Counted from the stretch's first letter, positions 1 through 9,446 are shown. The stretch: 52,227 bases of DNA from Pirellulales bacterium (GCA_019745975.1 JAIESQ010000090.1:1-52227); one strand, 5' to 3'. Numbers and translations are program-made. Notes: generated from the letters alone by a model not told the origin.

Positions 1-1
1 C

Positions 2-67
2 CTCACCGCCGCCCTCGAAGCCCACTTCACCGGCCAAAAAACGCCCTCACTCCTCCCCAGGGTGTGA
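2..67 (+). CDS. possible C-terminal end of a gene cut by the window edge
   Basis: Frame 2 is open from the window edge to a TGA at 65-67. It gives about 21 residues containing LEAHFTGQKTPSLLPRV. The stretch is too short to recognise a family. It could be the real end of an upstream gene or a chance open frame, since high-GC DNA often stays open over such distances. It is listed only because nothing else explains the left edge. Confidence 0.2.
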   Translation, partial: LTAALEAHFTGQKTPSLLPRV

Positions 68-397
68 ACGGTTACGCATTGGCCGAAGCGGACTTCGCAA
101 CGGGAAAAAGCCTGTTGTCCGTGTCAAATACTCGATCCGGGGAAGTTGACGAGGATGGAGAAGGCCGTTGCGAGCGGCGCTGATGGCGAGAGACGGCTGC
201 GATGCCTGCGGGCGTCGGGCGACTGAGCCGTCAAACTCGCCGCACAGCGCCCAGTTTCTAGCGTAGCGCGGAGGATGATCGAACAAGTGAGTTGATCACT
301 GCAAGAACCTGTCGCCAGCGCTCGGCCGCGAGGCGCGCGTAGCGGTGGCGCAAGCCGCCGACCAAGCGGGATGCTCACCACGGGCCCACCCCCACCC

Positions 398-560
398 GGA
401 CGCAAATCGCCTGCCCGGACGCAAACCGGACGATCACCCGGACGCAAACTGCCCGGTGTTACACCCGCCCCAAGCTGTGCCCTCTATTTGATTTACGGTC
501 CAATAACAACACACCCGGACGCACCCGGACGCAAATTCCCGGGCAACTTTATTCTGGGGG
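398..560 (+). repeat. dispersed repeat of GGACGCAAA units (copy A)
   Basis: The 9-mer GGACGCAAA occurs at 398-406, 417-425, 440-448 and 527-535, with a variant at 517-525. The spacing is irregular (10, 14 and about 70 bases). The block ends with ATTCCCGGGCAA followed by an ACTTTATTCTGGG-like tail and a G run. The same end, in the opposite orientation, is found at 41388-41540. The rest of bases 68-697 shows no gene I can support: reading frames there are short and have no family resemblance. Confidence 0.7.
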
Positions 561-698
561 GGGTGATGGTAGACCTACGACCAGGTCGGCAACCTAATCT
601 CCATGACCGAGCCGGCGTCGGGGGTCACGCCGCTCGATGGCCGCGCTGAAGTTCGCGGCCAAAGATCGGTCGCGGCGAACACGCCGCTGCGATCGGCC

Positions 699-2282
699 TT
701 ACTCCCACTCGATCGTGGCCGGGGGCTTCGAGCTGATGTCGTACACCACCCGGTTTACGCCGCGCACTTCGTTGATGACGCGGGTCGAGACGCGGGCGAG
801 CAAGTCGTACGGCAAATGGCTCCAGTCGGCCGTCATGAAATCGTCGGTGTTCACCGAGCGGATCGCGATCGCGTCTTCGTAGGTGCGGGCGTCGCCCATC
901 ACGCCGACCGACTGCACCGGCAAGAGCACGGCAAAGGCCTGCGACACTTCGCGATAGAGCCCGGCCTGGCGGATTTCGTCGATCAGGATGGCGTCGGCGT
1001 CACGGAGGCGATCGAGCCGCTCGCGGGTGACCTCGCCCAGGCAGCGCACGGCCAGCCCAGGGCCGGGGAAGGGATGACGCCAGACGATCTCCGGCGGCAG
1101 GCCCAGTTGCTCGCCGAGCCGGCGGACTTCGTCCTTGAACAAATCGCGCAGCGGTTCGATCAGCTCGAACTCGAGGTTCTCGGGCAGTCCGCCGACGTTG
1201 TGGTGCAGCTTGATCGTGGCGGCGGGGCCGTCGGCCGAAGCGCCGCTCTCGATCACGTCGGGGTAGAGCGTGCCTTGCGCGAGAAAGCGGGCGCCTGAGA
1301 TGTGGGTAGCTTCGTCGGTAAAGCACTCGATGAAGGCGTGGCCGATGCGGCGGCGCTTTTCCTGCGGTTCGACGACGCCGGCCAGGGCTGCCAGGAACTT
1401 GTCCTCGGCCTTGACGACGTGCAGGTCGGTTTTGAAGTGCGTGGTGAACTCGCGGATCACCGCGGCTTCTTCGTTCTTGCGCAGCAGGCCATTGTCGACC
1501 AGGATGCAGGAGAGCCGCTCGCCAATTGCCTGGTACAAAAGCGCGGCGACCACGGAGCTATCGACCCCGCCGCTTAAACCGCAGATCACCCGCCCGTTGG
1601 CGACGCATTGACGGATGCGGTCGATCGTGGCGGTGGCGAAATCTTCGAGCCGCCACGAACCGCTCAGCTTGCAGACCGACGTCAAGAAGTTCGCCAGCAC
1701 TTGCGCGCCGTAGGCCGTGTGCGTCACCTCCGGATGAAACTGCAGGCCGTACACCGGCAACGCGCGATGTCGCACCGCGGTGATGGGGCAAGTGGCAGTG
1801 CGGGCCAACGGCTCGAACTCTGCGGAGACGCGCGTCACCTGATCGCCGTGGCTCATCCAGACGTCGATCTCGTGCGGCAGGCCGGCGAACAGGCCGTCGG
1901 GCTCGACGATTTCGCAGCGCGCGCGGCCGAATTCGCGAGCCGGCGCGTTTTGCACCTTTCCGCCGAGGGCTTCGCAGGCCAACTGCATGCCGTAGCAGAT
2001 GCCCAGCACCGGGATGCCGAGCTTGAAGATGGCTGGGTCGCAGTGCGGGGCGCCTTGTTCGTAGACGCTAGCCGGTCCGCCCGAGAGGATCAGTCCCTGC
2101 GGAGCAATCTGGCGGATGCGATCGGCCGAGAGGTCGTGCCGGACGATTTCGCAATAAACGTGGGCTTCGCGGACGCGGCGGGCGATGAGCTGGGCGTACT
2201 GCGAGCCGAAGTCGAGGACGAGCACTTTTTCGCTCGTCAAAGGCGCGGTTGTCGCGACGTCGGTGTCAAGAACGCTGGTCAT
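699..2282 (-). CDS. guaA: GMP synthase (glutamine-hydrolysing)
   Basis: This 527-residue cytoplasmic enzyme converts XMP to GMP, the last step of guanine nucleotide synthesis, using ATP and glutamine. The N-terminal class I amidotransferase domain (about 20-205) shows the nucleophile Cys96 in GICYGMQ and the His183/Glu185 pair in QFHPEVTH. The ATP-pyrophosphatase P-loop is SGGVDSS at 237-243. The C-terminal dimerisation domain ends in the family signature KPPATIEWE. Length matches the family (about 510-525), and the first 18 residues are a short non-conserved lead. ATG at 2280-2282 is the only good start. A hairpin terminator lies 80 bases upstream, so the gene is probably transcribed separately from the leftward genes before it. 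Confidence 0.97.
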   Translation of the reverse strand: MTSVLDTDVATTAPLTSEKVLVLDFGSQYAQLIARRVREAHVYCEIVRHDLSADRIRQIAPQGLILSGGPASVYEQGAPHCDPAIFKLGIPVLGICYGMQLACEALGGKVQNAPAREFGRARCEIVEPDGLFAGLPHEIDVWMSHGDQVTRVSAEFEPLARTATCPITAVRHRALPVYGLQFHPEVTHTAYGAQVLANFLTSVCKLSGSWRLEDFATATIDRIRQCVANGRVICGLSGGVDSSVVAALLYQAIGERLSCILVDNGLLRKNEEAAVIREFTTHFKTDLHVVKAEDKFLAALAGVVEPQEKRRRIGHAFIECFTDEATHISGARFLAQGTLYPDVIESGASADGPAATIKLHHNVGGLPENLEFELIEPLRDLFKDEVRRLGEQLGLPPEIVWRHPFPGPGLAVRCLGEVTRERLDRLRDADAILIDEIRQAGLYREVSQAFAVLLPVQSVGVMGDARTYEDAIAIRSVNTDDFMTADWSHLPYDLLARVSTRVINEVRGVNRVVYDISSKPPATIEWE

Positions 2283-2360
2283 TCGTCAAGTCGCCCCAGT
2301 GCGCTTTGTGGGATCGGGGCTCTGCGGAATCGGGGTCCACGCTGGCCACCGGCCTACAAA

Positions 2361-2387
2361 ACAAAAATGCCCGTCGACAGGACGGGC
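2361..2387 (-). terminator. rho-independent terminator (leftward)
   Basis: A perfect 7-bp stem, GCCCGTC (2369-2375) with GACGGGC (2381-2387), encloses a 5-base loop. Read leftward it is followed by ATTTTTGTTTTG, a clear U-rich tract. It would end transcripts coming from the small membrane gene and RluA gene to its right. Since it lies just upstream of guaA it could also act as an attenuator, but I see no alternative antiterminator pairing. Confidence 0.72.
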
Positions 2388-2453
2388 GTGGCAAAGGGGG
2401 ATTATATGGGTTCGAGGCGTCGAGCGTCTAGCGGGCGGCTTCCGGGTGGTGTC

Positions 2454-2702
2454 CTAATTTGAATCCCACTTTTTTGGGAACGCCGATTTCGACTTATCGC
2501 CTCGGTAACCGCGGCGCAAAGTTCGGATTCCCCACCAGAGCGCTAGGCCACCGCTTCCGATACACAAGGCGGCTAAGGGCACTGCTGAAAGCAATGAGCC
2601 CTTCTCAATCCCAATCAACACCGCGACGGGTCCGAGCAGTACAAACAGCGACCCGTTGCCGATGAGTATTAACCGGCCGGCTAGCCAGCGTTCGTACGTC
2701 AC
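2454..2702 (-). CDS. small two-helix membrane protein
   Basis: I do not recognise the family. From a GTG at 2700-2702 the product has 82 residues: a basic start (MTYERWLAGR), two hydrophobic segments (about 10-30 and 35-58, the second containing LLSAVPLAALCIGSGGLAL) and a Lys/Arg-rich tail ending FPKKWDSN. This pattern suggests an inner-membrane protein with two spans. The GTG is preferred because GGGAGAG precedes it closely. An ATG at 2753 would add 17 residues with no obvious ribosome binding site. It lies 64 bases after the RluA gene on the same strand and is followed by the terminator at 2361-2387, consistent with being last in that transcript. Confidence 0.55.
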   Translation of the reverse strand: MTYERWLAGRLILIGNGSLFVLLGPVAVLIGIEKGSLLSAVPLAALCIGSGGLALWWGIRTLRRGYRGDKSKSAFPKKWDSN

Positions 2703-2766
2703 CGCTCTCTCCCGCGGACGACAAAGCCGTCCCAAGGCGCCGTGGTTTAGCATCGCGCCCGCTCGA

Positions 2767-3645
2767 TCACGACATCAATCTGCGCAGCGAATTCGGCAAT
2801 CGCGATCGAAAGTTCAACTGCTCGCCCGTCAACGGGTGCGCCAATCGCAGTTCGCCGGCGTGCAGCGCCAACCGGCGGCCGGCCACAGATCGGTTGCCGT
2901 AGCGCCGGTCGCCAACGACCGGACAGCCGATGCCGGCCAGGTGCACGCGGACCTGGTGCTTGCGGCCCGTCTCCAAGCGGACTTCGATCAGCGAGAGCAT
3001 GCCGAAGGTCTTCAGCAGTCGAAAATGGCTGACCGCCAGCCGTGAGTGCGGCAGCGGCTGGTCGCTGGCCAGCACTTGGAGCGATTGGCGGTCTTCGGTC
3101 AGGTAGTTGCTGATGGTGCCTTGCTCGGCGCCGGGGTGCCCGATGACCACAGCGTAGTACCGTTTTTCTACCTTCGCCCAACCGGCTTGCAGCAATCGCT
3201 TAACGGACTCGTTCTTGGCGAACAGCACCAGGCCCGAGGTCTCTCGGTCGATGCGATGCACGACGTGCGCGCGGTGGCCGGCATTGCGGCCGCTCAAGTA
3301 CTCATTCAGGCGAACGTAGAGCGTGTCGGTGCTCTCGTGGCCGGTCGCCACCGTCAACAAACCGGCCGGCTTGTCGACGGCGACGAGCGCACTGTCTTCG
3401 TAGACCAATTGAATGCGGGCCCGCTCGAGCCGGCCAGCGACCGCGGCCGTTTGCAGCGTGCCAACGGTCACTTCGTCCCCCGACACCAGCGGATGGTCGA
3501 ATTGCCGAACTGGGCGGCCGTTTACCCACACCGCGCCGAACTTGAGCAGTTGCTTGATTGCCGAACGCTTCAGCCCCAACTCGGCCAGCAAAAACGCCAG
3601 CAGTGGTTGCACGTCGGTGATGCGGAGGCGCCGATTCATGGCCAA
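2767..3645 (-). CDS. RluA-family pseudouridine synthase with S4 domain
   Basis: This is a 292-residue RNA-modifying enzyme that isomerises uridine to pseudouridine in rRNA or tRNA. An S4-like RNA-binding segment covers about residues 15-62 (LKRSAIKQLLKFGAVWVNG). The catalytic domain follows, with the active-site Asp133 in HRIDRETSG and the family motif ETGRKHQVRVHL near 230. Length is normal for the S4-bearing RluC/RluD branch. The exact target base cannot be read from sequence. It is one of three RluA paralogues in this window, the others being at 24558 and 27740. All conserved motifs are present. Confidence 0.92.
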   Translation of the reverse strand: MAMNRRLRITDVQPLLAFLLAELGLKRSAIKQLLKFGAVWVNGRPVRQFDHPLVSGDEVTVGTLQTAAVAGRLERARIQLVYEDSALVAVDKPAGLLTVATGHESTDTLYVRLNEYLSGRNAGHRAHVVHRIDRETSGLVLFAKNESVKRLLQAGWAKVEKRYYAVVIGHPGAEQGTISNYLTEDRQSLQVLASDQPLPHSRLAVSHFRLLKTFGMLSLIEVRLETGRKHQVRVHLAGIGCPVVGDRRYGNRSVAGRRLALHAGELRLAHPLTGEQLNFRSRLPNSLRRLMS

Positions 3646-3753
3646 GCCAACCCCCGGGCCAGGTTCCGCGGCCGTACGATATCACCTGGCAGAGCGCGGT
3701 CTCGATGCTCGCCCAACCAATGGCCGCCGTGCGCGCGACCACGCCCCGCGGGG

Positions 3754-3846
3754 CTATCTTGAGGTCTTGGCCTCGGGTTTCTTGGCACCCTTCTTCGGCT
3801 TCTTGTTCTTCTTGTCGTTCTTCTGACTGTGGTTGCCTTTACCCAT
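3754..3846 (-). CDS. 30-residue Lys-rich peptide
   Basis: ATG at 3844-3846 is preceded by GGAAAGG with a 5-base spacer, a strong ribosome binding site. The product is a 30-residue, very basic chain starting MGKGNHSQKNDKKNKKPKKG, with 12 lysines and no hydrophobic segment. It probably binds nucleic acid or the ribosome, but this is inference from composition only. The frame is also open upstream as far as 3951, but that part is Cys/His/Arg-rich and unlike the rest, so the short form is preferred. It lies between tal and the RluA gene on the same strand. Confidence 0.6.
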   Translation of the reverse strand: MGKGNHSQKNDKKNKKPKKGAKKPEAKTSR

Positions 3847-4023
3847 GTAGACCTTTCCGTCGAGGTGGTTCAATGTGCCGTGAGTGAGAGTACGCCCCCG
3901 CCGCGCAGCCGCGGAGCGGTGGCAAGTTGCTTGATGGACACAGCATATCACATGCTGGCGGCCGCGCGATGGGGAGTTGGGCGTCAGCCCGCCACGCGCA
4001 GCAACGGCGCTAGCCGCGATCCG

Positions 4024-5079
4024 TTATTTCGCGACCGCCAGCGCCTGCCGCTTGCTAGCGATCAACTTCAGCAAGTCTTTCTGCGGATCGGCGAACTTCT
4101 TGATCCCCTCGCTCATCAGAACTTCTTCGAGCCTGGTCATATCGACGTCGCGGTCGATTTCGGCCAGCACGTCGGCAGGGGGCAACTTGTCGACCTGTCG
4201 CGTCGGCGTGCGGCCGCTCTTGGCGTAGGCGTCGTTGGTCTCCGGCGGATTGGTTTCGATGTCACTGCCGGCGAACGCTTCGATGTATTTCCAAGGAGCG
4301 TCCTCGGGGCGCTTGGTGCCGGTGCTGGCGAAGACGATTTCTTGCGCTAGCGGCAACTGCTTGTCGGCCCAAAACTGCTGATTTTCGGCCCAGGCGCGCT
4401 TCGCGCCCACAATGCCGACTTGACCTTGAGCGGCCGGGCTCAATTGCGGGACGGCCTTGAGTGTGTAGACGTCAAGGCGAGAGACAAAGATGCTGTAGAC
4501 GCTTTTGAAGCCGTCGAGCGACTTGCGCCGCTGGGCGCCGCGCCAGATGGCATCGCGGGCCGCGCGGTATTGCCGCAGGGTGAACAGGAGCGTCACGTTG
4601 ATCGTCACGCCGGCGGCGGCCAGCGATTCGAGGGCATCAAGCCCAGCCGGCGTCGCGGGCACTTTGATCATGCGATTGTCGTGGCCGGCCGACCAACGCT
4701 TGCCAAGCTCGGCATAGGCCGACACGCGCGATGCGTGTGGCAGGTTTCGCTGTGGGTCTTCCAGGAGCGGATCGAGTTCGAAGCTCACGTAGCCGTCGTT
4801 GCCGCCAGTCGCCTGCCACACGGGGTGAAACACCTGCTGGGCCCCACGCACCAGTTGATCGGTCACCGACCAGGCGATCTGCTCGTCGCTTTGGCCTGCC
4901 TGAATCAGGCGGTCGAGGTCGCGGTCGAAGCGGCCGGTTTGGATCAGGTTGGCGATGATGATGGGGTTGGAAGTCGCCCCGGTTGCCCCCCAGGCGCGGT
5001 TGCTGGCAACCAGGTCGGGGTCGATCGAGTCGAGCCAGAGCTTGGTGCCACAGGCGATCAGGGCTTCGAGCGGCGTCAT
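4024..5079 (-). CDS. tal: transaldolase
   Basis: The 351-residue cytoplasmic enzyme moves a dihydroxyacetone unit between sugar phosphates in the pentose phosphate pathway. The N-terminal strand motif [13 protein letters not shown] and the ATSNPI signature (near 35-40) are typical. The Schiff-base lysine is Lys139 in [11 protein letters not shown]. Additional family blocks are [12 protein letters not shown] and the C-terminal [11 protein letters not shown]. Length fits the single-domain enzyme, slightly longer than TalB. The ATG at 5077-5079 has GGAG about 11 bases upstream. It is the first gene of the leftward group that ends at the terminator near 2.4 kb, although gaps of roughly 120-180 bases leave room for internal promoters. 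Confidence 0.93.
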   Translation of the reverse strand: MTPLEALIACGTKLWLDSIDPDLVASNRAWGATGATSNPIIIANLIQTGRFDRDLDRLIQAGQSDEQIAWSVTDQLVRGAQQVFHPVWQATGGNDGYVSFELDPLLEDPQRNLPHASRVSAYAELGKRWSAGHDNRMIKVPATPAGLDALESLAAAGVTINVTLLFTLRQYRAARDAIWRGAQRRKSLDGFKSVYSIFVSRLDVYTLKAVPQLSPAAQGQVGIVGAKRAWAENQQFWADKQLPLAQEIVFASTGTKRPEDAPWKYIEAFAGSDIETNPPETNDAYAKSGRTPTRQVDKLPPADVLAEIDRDVDMTRLEEVLMSEGIKKFADPQKDLLKLIASKRQALAVAK

Positions 5080-5354
5080 CGTATCGGGTTCTCCGCGGCA
5101 GGCGGGTCAAAATGTGGGCTTCACAGATGTTAAGGGAAAGAGGCGCGAGGGGGTAGCGCCCGACAGCCGTCGTGGGGGAGTGAACCGGCCGCCGCCGGCA
5201 TTTGTCGGCTGCTGTGAAGACGGGAAAATTGCGCAAACTATTCTGATCCGCGAATATTTGCCGGTTATTCCTGTTGTGCGGGTGCCATTTGGCCGATCTA
5301 TGCGTCGTGAGTCTCGTGATAGGGGACTGCGCTAGCGGTCAAAGGGCTCGACGC

Positions 5355-6851
5355 TTGAATTGCAAAGCGGCAATTTTGATCACGATCGCGGCGATGGCCA
5401 TCGCGGCCGGCGACGCTTCGGTCGGTCTGGCCGACCCGCCGCGTATGAAGCGGGCAGCGGTGCGCCGCGGCCAGCCGCTGGCGCCGACCGCCCCAGCCGT
5501 GCCTGAAGACACCACCGCACTGGCGGACGAGGCGATGCCGCCGGCAGACCAGCCTCCGGGGAGCGTTCAGCCTGAAGGTATGGAGCCGTCCGAGGTCGCT
5601 GGCGAGCCCGAAGCGACCGAGACGCCGGATGCCCCAACTGAGGCAGTTCCCGACGACGAAGCGGCTCCTGAGGAAGTCGTTACGCCGCAAGCTGCCGGCG
5701 CTGCGCCGGAGATGTTCGAGGGAGAAGATTTTTCTCCCTATCAAGAGCGCTGCCCGAATTGCGGTAACATCGGTTGCGTCTGCCCGCCGCCGGTGTGTCC
5801 ACCGACGTGGTATGTCGAAGCGGACGCGGTCTGGCTGCAGCGGAACGCGAGCCACAGGCGGCGGATTGCGCAGACCTTTGCCACGATCGTCATCAATAAC
5901 ATCCCAATTACTGGCACGGTCGAGCGCGGCAACGCGCGGTCGCTGAACTTCTTGTTCGAGCCCGGGACGCGCGTGACAGTCGGGCGGGTGCTGTTCCAGG
6001 ATTTTCTGGATCGCTATCACTCGATCGAAGCCACGTACCTTGGCTGGTACGACTGGGGCGCGTCGCAGACCATCCAAACGCCCGCCATCATTGCCACCCC
6101 GATATCGCAAAACGCGATTGTTGTTTCAGGTAACTTGTTCACGCCCTTTCCCACGAACACCGCTGGGTTCGGGCGGCTGTTCGAAATGCGGCAAGACTAC
6201 TCGTCGACTTTCCAGAACCTGGAATTCAACTACCGCATTCGGCGCAGCCTCGAACAGGATCGGCTGGTGGCCTCGGTCGATGGCACGTGGGTGCGCGAGA
6301 TCACGCCGCAAGGCATACCTTCGTTCTTGATGGGTTTGCGCTATATCGAGATTGACGAGCGGTACAATCTTCGAACGCTGTCCGTGACTGAAACGATTGA
6401 GCCGAACCAAACGATCCTGAACGTCGCGCGAGGCAACTACAACGTTCGCACGCGGAATCATCTCTTCGGCTTCCAGATTGGCGGCGATTGGGTCGAGGAG
6501 CACGCACGCTTCAATTGGGGCGGCCGGGGCAAGTTCGGACTCTTCGGCAACGCGTCGCGGCTGTATACCGATATCACAGCCACGCCCGATGCGTTTGGTT
6601 CGGTCAGCCCAGCGCGGAACTTCATCAAGGACCGCGGCGTGTTCTCGTTCGTCGGGGAATTCGGCCTGATGGCTTCCTGGCACGTCACGAAACACATCAG
6701 TTTGCGCGCGGCCTACGACTGGATGTGGATTGCCAATATTGCCGTCGCGCCGGAACAGTTGAACTTCAGAATCGGCGGCCCGAACACGATGAACACGGGC
6801 GGATTCCGGTTCTTGCAAGGCCCGTCGATTGGCGGCCAAGTGGTGTGGTAG
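5355..6851 (+). CDS. BBP7-type outer-membrane beta-barrel protein
   Basis: The product resembles the planctomycete BBP7 family, predicted outer-membrane beta-barrels of unknown substrate. I place the start at a TTG (5355): this gives 498 residues beginning MNCKAAILITIAAMAIAAG, a clean signal peptide with probable cleavage near GLA/DPP, and AAAGGG lies 8 bases upstream. The frame is open further 5' but that part is Cys-rich and unlike a secretion signal. A Pro/Glu-rich linker (about 45-130) leads to the cysteine cluster CPNCGNIGCVCPPPVCPP, then WYVEADAVWL, where the barrel starts. Alternating aromatic strands continue to the C-terminus (GPSIGGQVVW). The gene stands alone between two non-coding gaps. 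Confidence 0.8.
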   Translation: MNCKAAILITIAAMAIAAGDASVGLADPPRMKRAAVRRGQPLAPTAPAVPEDTTALADEAMPPADQPPGSVQPEGMEPSEVAGEPEATETPDAPTEAVPDDEAAPEEVVTPQAAGAAPEMFEGEDFSPYQERCPNCGNIGCVCPPPVCPPTWYVEADAVWLQRNASHRRRIAQTFATIVINNIPITGTVERGNARSLNFLFEPGTRVTVGRVLFQDFLDRYHSIEATYLGWYDWGASQTIQTPAIIATPISQNAIVVSGNLFTPFPTNTAGFGRLFEMRQDYSSTFQNLEFNYRIRRSLEQDRLVASVDGTWVREITPQGIPSFLMGLRYIEIDERYNLRTLSVTETIEPNQTILNVARGNYNVRTRNHLFGFQIGGDWVEEHARFNWGGRGKFGLFGNASRLYTDITATPDAFGSVSPARNFIKDRGVFSFVGEFGLMASWHVTKHISLRAAYDWMWIANIAVAPEQLNFRIGGPNTMNTGGFRFLQGPSIGGQVVW

Positions 6852-7205
6852 TCGGACCACTTGTGACATTCCGTCAGTTGCTCTCTTGCGACGGTCCGAG
6901 ACATTTCATTTCATAAGTCGTTGCGCCGGGCCGCGAGCGAACGCCTGAAATCGCGTTCGAAGTCCCTTGGAGGCGGCGTCCGATGGCCGTTGGTAGCCTC
7001 GCGCCTGCCTAGCTGACCGATTGCTTGTCCTCTGCCGAGAGCTCGTGCGAAACTCTGGCTGCGGTTGGCTTTGAATGGGGGGCCGTCCAAGCCCGTGCTG
7101 AAGCGCCACGTGCTTGCTTACAGGATCCGTTTTCTGCCACTCGACGCAGCGCACGCGCGCCGTTTATACTCAAATCAACCCACGCGACTGGAAGCGAGCC
7201 GATCT
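6852..7205. other. 354-base gap with a weak promoter for the next gene
   Basis: No gene is supported here. Reading frames on both strands are short and of random composition. At 7165-7170 the hexamer TATACT follows TCGACG (7141-7146) with an 18-base spacer. This is a possible sigma70-like promoter about 35 bases before the start at 7206, but the -35 match is poor. Confidence 0.4.
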
Positions 7206-7673
7206 ATGAGCCAGGACCGTCACAGCACAGCCAGCTTGTTCACTCAGGTCGAGATCTCGCCGGCGTCGGATCCGGCGGCGGTGAGCACCATGGGGGATGA
7301 CGTCACCGGCCTGCTGCGACAGATTCTGACCGCGCAAGACCGCCAGAACGAACTGTTGGAAGAATTGCTCTCGGCGATCAGTTCGAATCAGCGTCAGCGC
7401 ACCAGCGAATTGCGGCAGTGGAAGCAAGCCAACCCGCGGCTGGCGCGTAGCTGCCGCGGCGCCGCTGAAGCGCTCAGCCGCGTGCAAACCGAGTTCTTGT
7501 CGCGGTTGACCGAAGAAGTCAATCGCGACCCAGAGCAGTTGCTCGACGGCGAATTCATGCTCAACGAGTTTGTCGACCGTTTCGGACCGCGCCTCGCGCA
7601 CCTAAATGGAGTTTTGCAAGTCCTGTCGCAGCTTGGCAGCGCCACGCCTGCGTCCCCGCCACAAGTACCCTGA
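7206..7673 (+). CDS. conserved hypothetical protein with coiled-coil segment
   Basis: I do not recognise a named family. The start at 7206 (MSQDRHSTASLFTQ) gives 155 residues; the frame upstream reads through a likely promoter and is excluded. Residues about 30-60 (DVTGLLRQILTAQDRQNELLEELLSAIS) look like an amphipathic, coiled-coil helix. The middle holds a helical region with conserved-looking WKQANPRLARSCRGAAEAL, and the tail is Ala/Pro-rich. There is no signal peptide or membrane segment, so it is probably cytoplasmic and may oligomerise. It stands alone, 200 bases before the propeller protein gene. Confidence 0.65.
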   Translation: MSQDRHSTASLFTQVEISPASDPAAVSTMGDDVTGLLRQILTAQDRQNELLEELLSAISSNQRQRTSELRQWKQANPRLARSCRGAAEALSRVQTEFLSRLTEEVNRDPEQLLDGEFMLNEFVDRFGPRLAHLNGVLQVLSQLGSATPASPPQVP

Positions 7674-7874
7674 CCGGATTGTTTCGATCTGATTTCGACC
7701 TTCGCTGATCCCCGCGTCGCCAGATACTGATCCGGTTCGCGTAGCCCGCCTGACAGTGCTCGGAATTCGGATAGCTTCGCCGACTCGACGCGACTTCGGT
7801 CTCGTCGACTCGTTGTCTCGCTGAATCCCGCTGCCGTTACAACCCGCCACCTGTCCTACCAACTACGTTAACCC

Positions 7875-9446
7875 ATGTCGCTCGACCGCACCCTTCCGGT
7901 GGTCGCTTGGCACGATCGTTGTCGTCGCGCGCTTGCGGCCACGCTGTGCGTTGTGCTGGCCGGCGGTTGCGACGCGGCGCTCAACAAATCGCCCCAGGCC
8001 GTTTCCCTGCCGGCGGTCGACAGCGACGACGCGGAAGCTCGTTCCGACGGTGGACAGTGGTCCGGCTGGCGCGGCTCGCACAGCGCCGGCATTGCGACCG
8101 ACAAGGGGCTCCCCGTCACCTTTGGTCCGCAAGCCGGGGTGCGCTGGAAAGTCGAAGTGCCCGGCGCGGGGAACTCGTCGCCAGTCGTCTGGGGCGATCG
8201 CATTTATCTCACGTCCGCTTTGGGCTCGGCTCCGTCGCGACTGACGCTCTTGGCGTTTGATCGCAACAGCGGCAAGATCATCTGGCAAACCGACGCTGCC
8301 GCTGCGGCCGGCGCCACGCACGACAAGAACGGGCATGCCTCGGCCAGTGTGGCAACCAACGGGCAATTGATCTTTGCCTTCTTCGGCGCTAGCGGCTTGT
8401 TCGCATTCGACTCATCCGGTCGTCAAGTCTGGCAGCGATCGTTGGGGCCGCTCGAGCACGGCTGGGGGACCGCTTCGAGCCCGGTGCTCTACGAGGATCT
8501 CGTGATTCAGTTGGCCGACTCCCAGGCCAACTCCTCGTTGCGGGCCTTTCGCCAACAGACGGGTGAGCCGGTTTGGACGACAGCGCGCGAAAGCACGGGC
8601 TGTTGGACGACTCCCGTACTGATTGAAGTGCCGCCGGTGGGAGGGGCCGCGGCACGGACGGAGCTTATCGTCAATGGCACGGGCACCGCCGACGGTTCGC
8701 CCGGGTACGTGATTGCCTACGATCCGCGCAGCGGTAGCGAGCTGTGGCGCGTGCGGGGCACGACTGACATCGTTTGCCCGACGGCACTCGTGGCCGGGGG
8801 GCTCGTCTACAGCATGAGTGGCCGCAATGGCCCGATGCTGGCGATTCGGCCGGGTGGCGCCGGCGACGTCACCGCGTCGCACGTCGTGTGGAAGACGAAG
8901 CGTGGCGGTCCGTATGTGCCGACCGGTGTCGTCTATCGTAATCGGATGTACGTGATCACCGACGGCGGCGTGTTGGCCTGCCACAACGCGGGGGATGGTA
9001 CCCGCATTTGGCAACAGCGTCTGCGCGGCGCGTTCACTTCGAGTCTGGTGGCAGGCGACGGCCATATCTACGCGGCGAACGAGCGGGGGACGATGTTTGT
9101 CGTCGTCGCCGCCGACGAGTTCAAGTTGCTGGCCGAGAACGAGCTCGACGAGCGCATGCTCGCGACTCCTGCCATCGCCAACGGCGAGCTGTTTGTGCGT
9201 ACGGAGGACCACCTGTGGTGCATCGGGGCCACGCCAGCCCCGCAGGCCGCGGCAATCCCCACCACCACGTCTCCGCTGGCGGCTGAAATCCGGCAGGTCG
9301 CCGCCGATTCGTCCGCGGAAGTCACGGCGCCGCCCGGCCGACACCACTTCAGCGGATCGCTTCGCGCGGCCGACGCGGTACTCGTCGAATTGCCGAAGGA
9401 CGGATCGACATCGCGGTCGCCACGCCCCTCTTCTCCTGCGGAATGA
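7875..9446 (+). CDS. PQQ-like beta-propeller lipoprotein
   Basis: The 523-residue product is predicted to be a lipoprotein: a hydrophobic stretch ends in LAGGC, with Cys32 as the lipidation site. The mature part carries WD40/PQQ-like repeats typical of planctomycete propeller proteins: WSGWRGSHSAGIATDKG, WKVEVPGAGNSSPVVWGDRI, then several blades containing G-x-x-x-W (GKIIWQ, GEPVWT, GSELWRV, GTRIWQQ). No dehydrogenase active site is visible, so an enzymatic role is doubtful; a scaffold or BamB-like function in the envelope is an inference. The Pro/Ala-rich C-terminus (residues about 455-523) lies outside the propeller. The paralogous gene at 9483 follows after 36 bases, suggesting an operon. 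Confidence 0.85.
   Translation: MSLDRTLPVVAWHDRCRRALAATLCVVLAGGCDAALNKSPQAVSLPAVDSDDAEARSDGGQWSGWRGSHSAGIATDKGLPVTFGPQAGVRWKVEVPGAGNSSPVVWGDRIYLTSALGSAPSRLTLLAFDRNSGKIIWQTDAAAAAGATHDKNGHASASVATNGQLIFAFFGASGLFAFDSSGRQVWQRSLGPLEHGWGTASSPVLYEDLVIQLADSQANSSLRAFRQQTGEPVWTTARESTGCWTTPVLIEVPPVGGAAARTELIVNGTGTADGSPGYVIAYDPRSGSELWRVRGTTDIVCPTALVAGGLVYSMSGRNGPMLAIRPGGAGDVTASHVVWKTKRGGPYVPTGVVYRNRMYVITDGGVLACHNAGDGTRIWQQRLRGAFTSSLVAGDGHIYAANERGTMFVVVAADEFKLLAENELDERMLATPAIANGELFVRTEDHLWCIGATPAPQAAAIPTTTSPLAAEIRQVAADSSAEVTAPPGRHHFSGSLRAADAVLVELPKDGSTSRSPRPSSPAE

Noticed and set aside
398-560. CRISPR array from the GGACGCAAA repeats
   Set aside because: Units are only 9 bases, spacing is irregular (10-70 bases), a second copy has mixed orientations, and no cas genes are present.
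603-1298. Long rightward frame opposite guaA
   Set aside because: It is antisense to a fully conserved gene and has Arg/Gly/Ala-rich random composition, as expected from high third-position GC.
2283-2453. Purine riboswitch before guaA
   Set aside because: The region holds a plain hairpin and U tract. I found no conserved purine-aptamer core.
6906-7154. 82-codon leftward frame in the gap after the BBP7 gene
   Set aside because: Composition is Arg/Ser/Gln-rich without pattern, and no ribosome binding site or homology is apparent.
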